Origin: Rhizomys pruinosus
Lineage: Eukaryota; Chordata; Mammalia; Rodentia; Spalacidae
Assembly (NCBI GenBank): GCA_009823505.1
Contig: VZQC01006264.1
Location: 251,502-315,501 of the forward strand
Direction: 5' to 3'
Length of the DNA: 64,000 nucleotides
Shown here: in pieces, positions 63,263-64,000 of the stretch
Layout of the letters: the number at the start of each line of letters is the position of its first letter
How positions within the stretch are numbered: position 1 is the stretch's first letter
Translations under genes and position numbers: made by a program
The notes under the pieces: generated by a model
What the model saw: the letters and a program-made list of their open reading frames with translations, nothing else
Databases searched by the model: none
Told to the model about the DNA's origin: nothing

Positions 63263-63542
63263 CCAAAAAGTAAATAAATGAAACATCTATGTCTCTATCA
63301 TACCTGCCCCCTGCCCAAAGCCCAAAGGAGAAGCCAGAAAGAATGTAAGAACTATATTGAATATCATATATGAATTTATTGTATAATAGAAATTACAGTA
63401 GTTTTTTTTGTATTTTTTTAGTGGGGGGGTGGTCTTTTCTTTTTTTTTAGGAACAATTAACTTTAAACTCTCAGTTTGATGTTTTGCCTGCTCCAGCAGG
63501 GTACAAAGTTCCATCTCCACCCTTATTAAAAACACAGAACCC

Positions 63543-63802
63543 GGGGCTGGAGAGATGGCCTAGCAGTTAAGAGCGTCGACTGCTCTTGCAGAGGACCCGG
63601 GTTCGATCCCCAACACCCACATGGCGGCCGAGAACTGTCTGAAACTCCAATTCCAGGAGAACTCCAGTTCCAGGGGAATTCGACACCCTCTTCTGACCTC
63701 TGCAGCATTGCACAACACGGGTGCACAGACCTGCATGCAGACAGTACATTCATACACATACAGAAATAAATAGAATTAAAAAAAAATAAAAATAAAAAAA
63801 AT
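63543..63802 (+). repeat. B2 SINE with 15-bp target-site duplication
   Basis: Flanked by AAAAACACAGAACCC, about 63528-63542 and 63803-63817. Confidence 0.95.
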
Positions 63803-63817
63803 AAAAACACAGAACCC

Positions 63818-63955
63818 AGTGTGGTGGTGCATAGGTGTGATCCCAGAACTTGAGAGGCAGAGGCAAGTGCACCTCTGTGAGTTTGAGGCCAGCCTGGTCA
63901 ACATAGCAAGTTCTAGGCCAGCCAGGGCTATGTAGTGAGACCTATCTCAATAATA
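63818..63955 (+). repeat. B1 SINE, diverged
   Basis: AGTGTGGTGGTGCATAGGTG to CTCAATAATAAATAG. Confidence 0.85.
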
Positions 63956-63965
63956 AATAGCTCAA

Positions 63966-64000
63966 GCCGGGCGTGGTGGCACATGCCTTTAATGCTAGTA
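63966..64000 (+). repeat. B1 SINE, cut by window edge
   Basis: GCCGGGCGTGGTGGCACATG is followed by CTTTAATGCTAG, then the sequence stops. Confidence 0.9.

Overview
This is nuclear DNA of a mammal, almost certainly a muroid rodent. It is packed with B1 (7SL-derived) and B2 (tRNA-derived) SINEs, plus B3/B4/ID-type elements. The genes have spliced GT-AG structures and the gene order matches human 20q13.33. The SINE consensus and the SOX18 protein differ somewhat from what I know of house mouse, so I favour another muroid (for example cricetid or spalacid-like), but I cannot fix the species. I saw no LINE-1 or LTR body; nearly all recognisable repeats are SINEs.

Layout. 1-2.1 kb: intergenic DNA upstream of SOX18. 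2.1-4.0 kb: a complete two-exon SOX18 gene on the + strand with a GC-rich CCAAT/TATA-like promoter (375 aa, endothelial/lymphatic SoxF transcription factor). 4-10 kb: intergenic DNA with few SINEs, including a candidate endothelial enhancer with a perfect FOX:ETS composite site near 6.44 kb. 10.0-12.5 kb, - strand: a complete four-exon gene I reconstruct as the orthologue of human C20orf204 (once annotated as the non-coding RNA LINC00176). It encodes a 177-aa protein with a signal peptide, one N-glycosylation sequon, four cysteines after the signal peptide, four predicted helices and only phase-0 introns, a pattern resembling helical cytokines. 15.2-64 kb, - strand: the 3' twelve coding exons of PRPF6 (U5 snRNP tri-snRNP bridging protein). 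They join without a frame break into the last 545 residues plus part of one more. The remaining 5' exons lie beyond the right edge.

The three genes do not form an operon-like unit. SOX18 is convergent with the C20orf204-like gene, and the latter lies tail-to-head downstream of PRPF6 (about 2.7 kb between the PRPF6 poly(A) signal and the start codon).

Assembly quality varies. There is a 163-base N gap at 22.1 kb, a lone N at 45,963, and a roughly 3.7-kb direct duplication (32.67-36.40 versus 36.65-40.75 kb) whose second copy is full of small indels except where it is unique sequence. Long stretches (about 36.4-46.0 and 62.7-63.3 kb) look like unpolished long-read gap fill. The PRPF6 exons are unaffected, but the 16.6-kb intron containing the duplication is probably artificially long.
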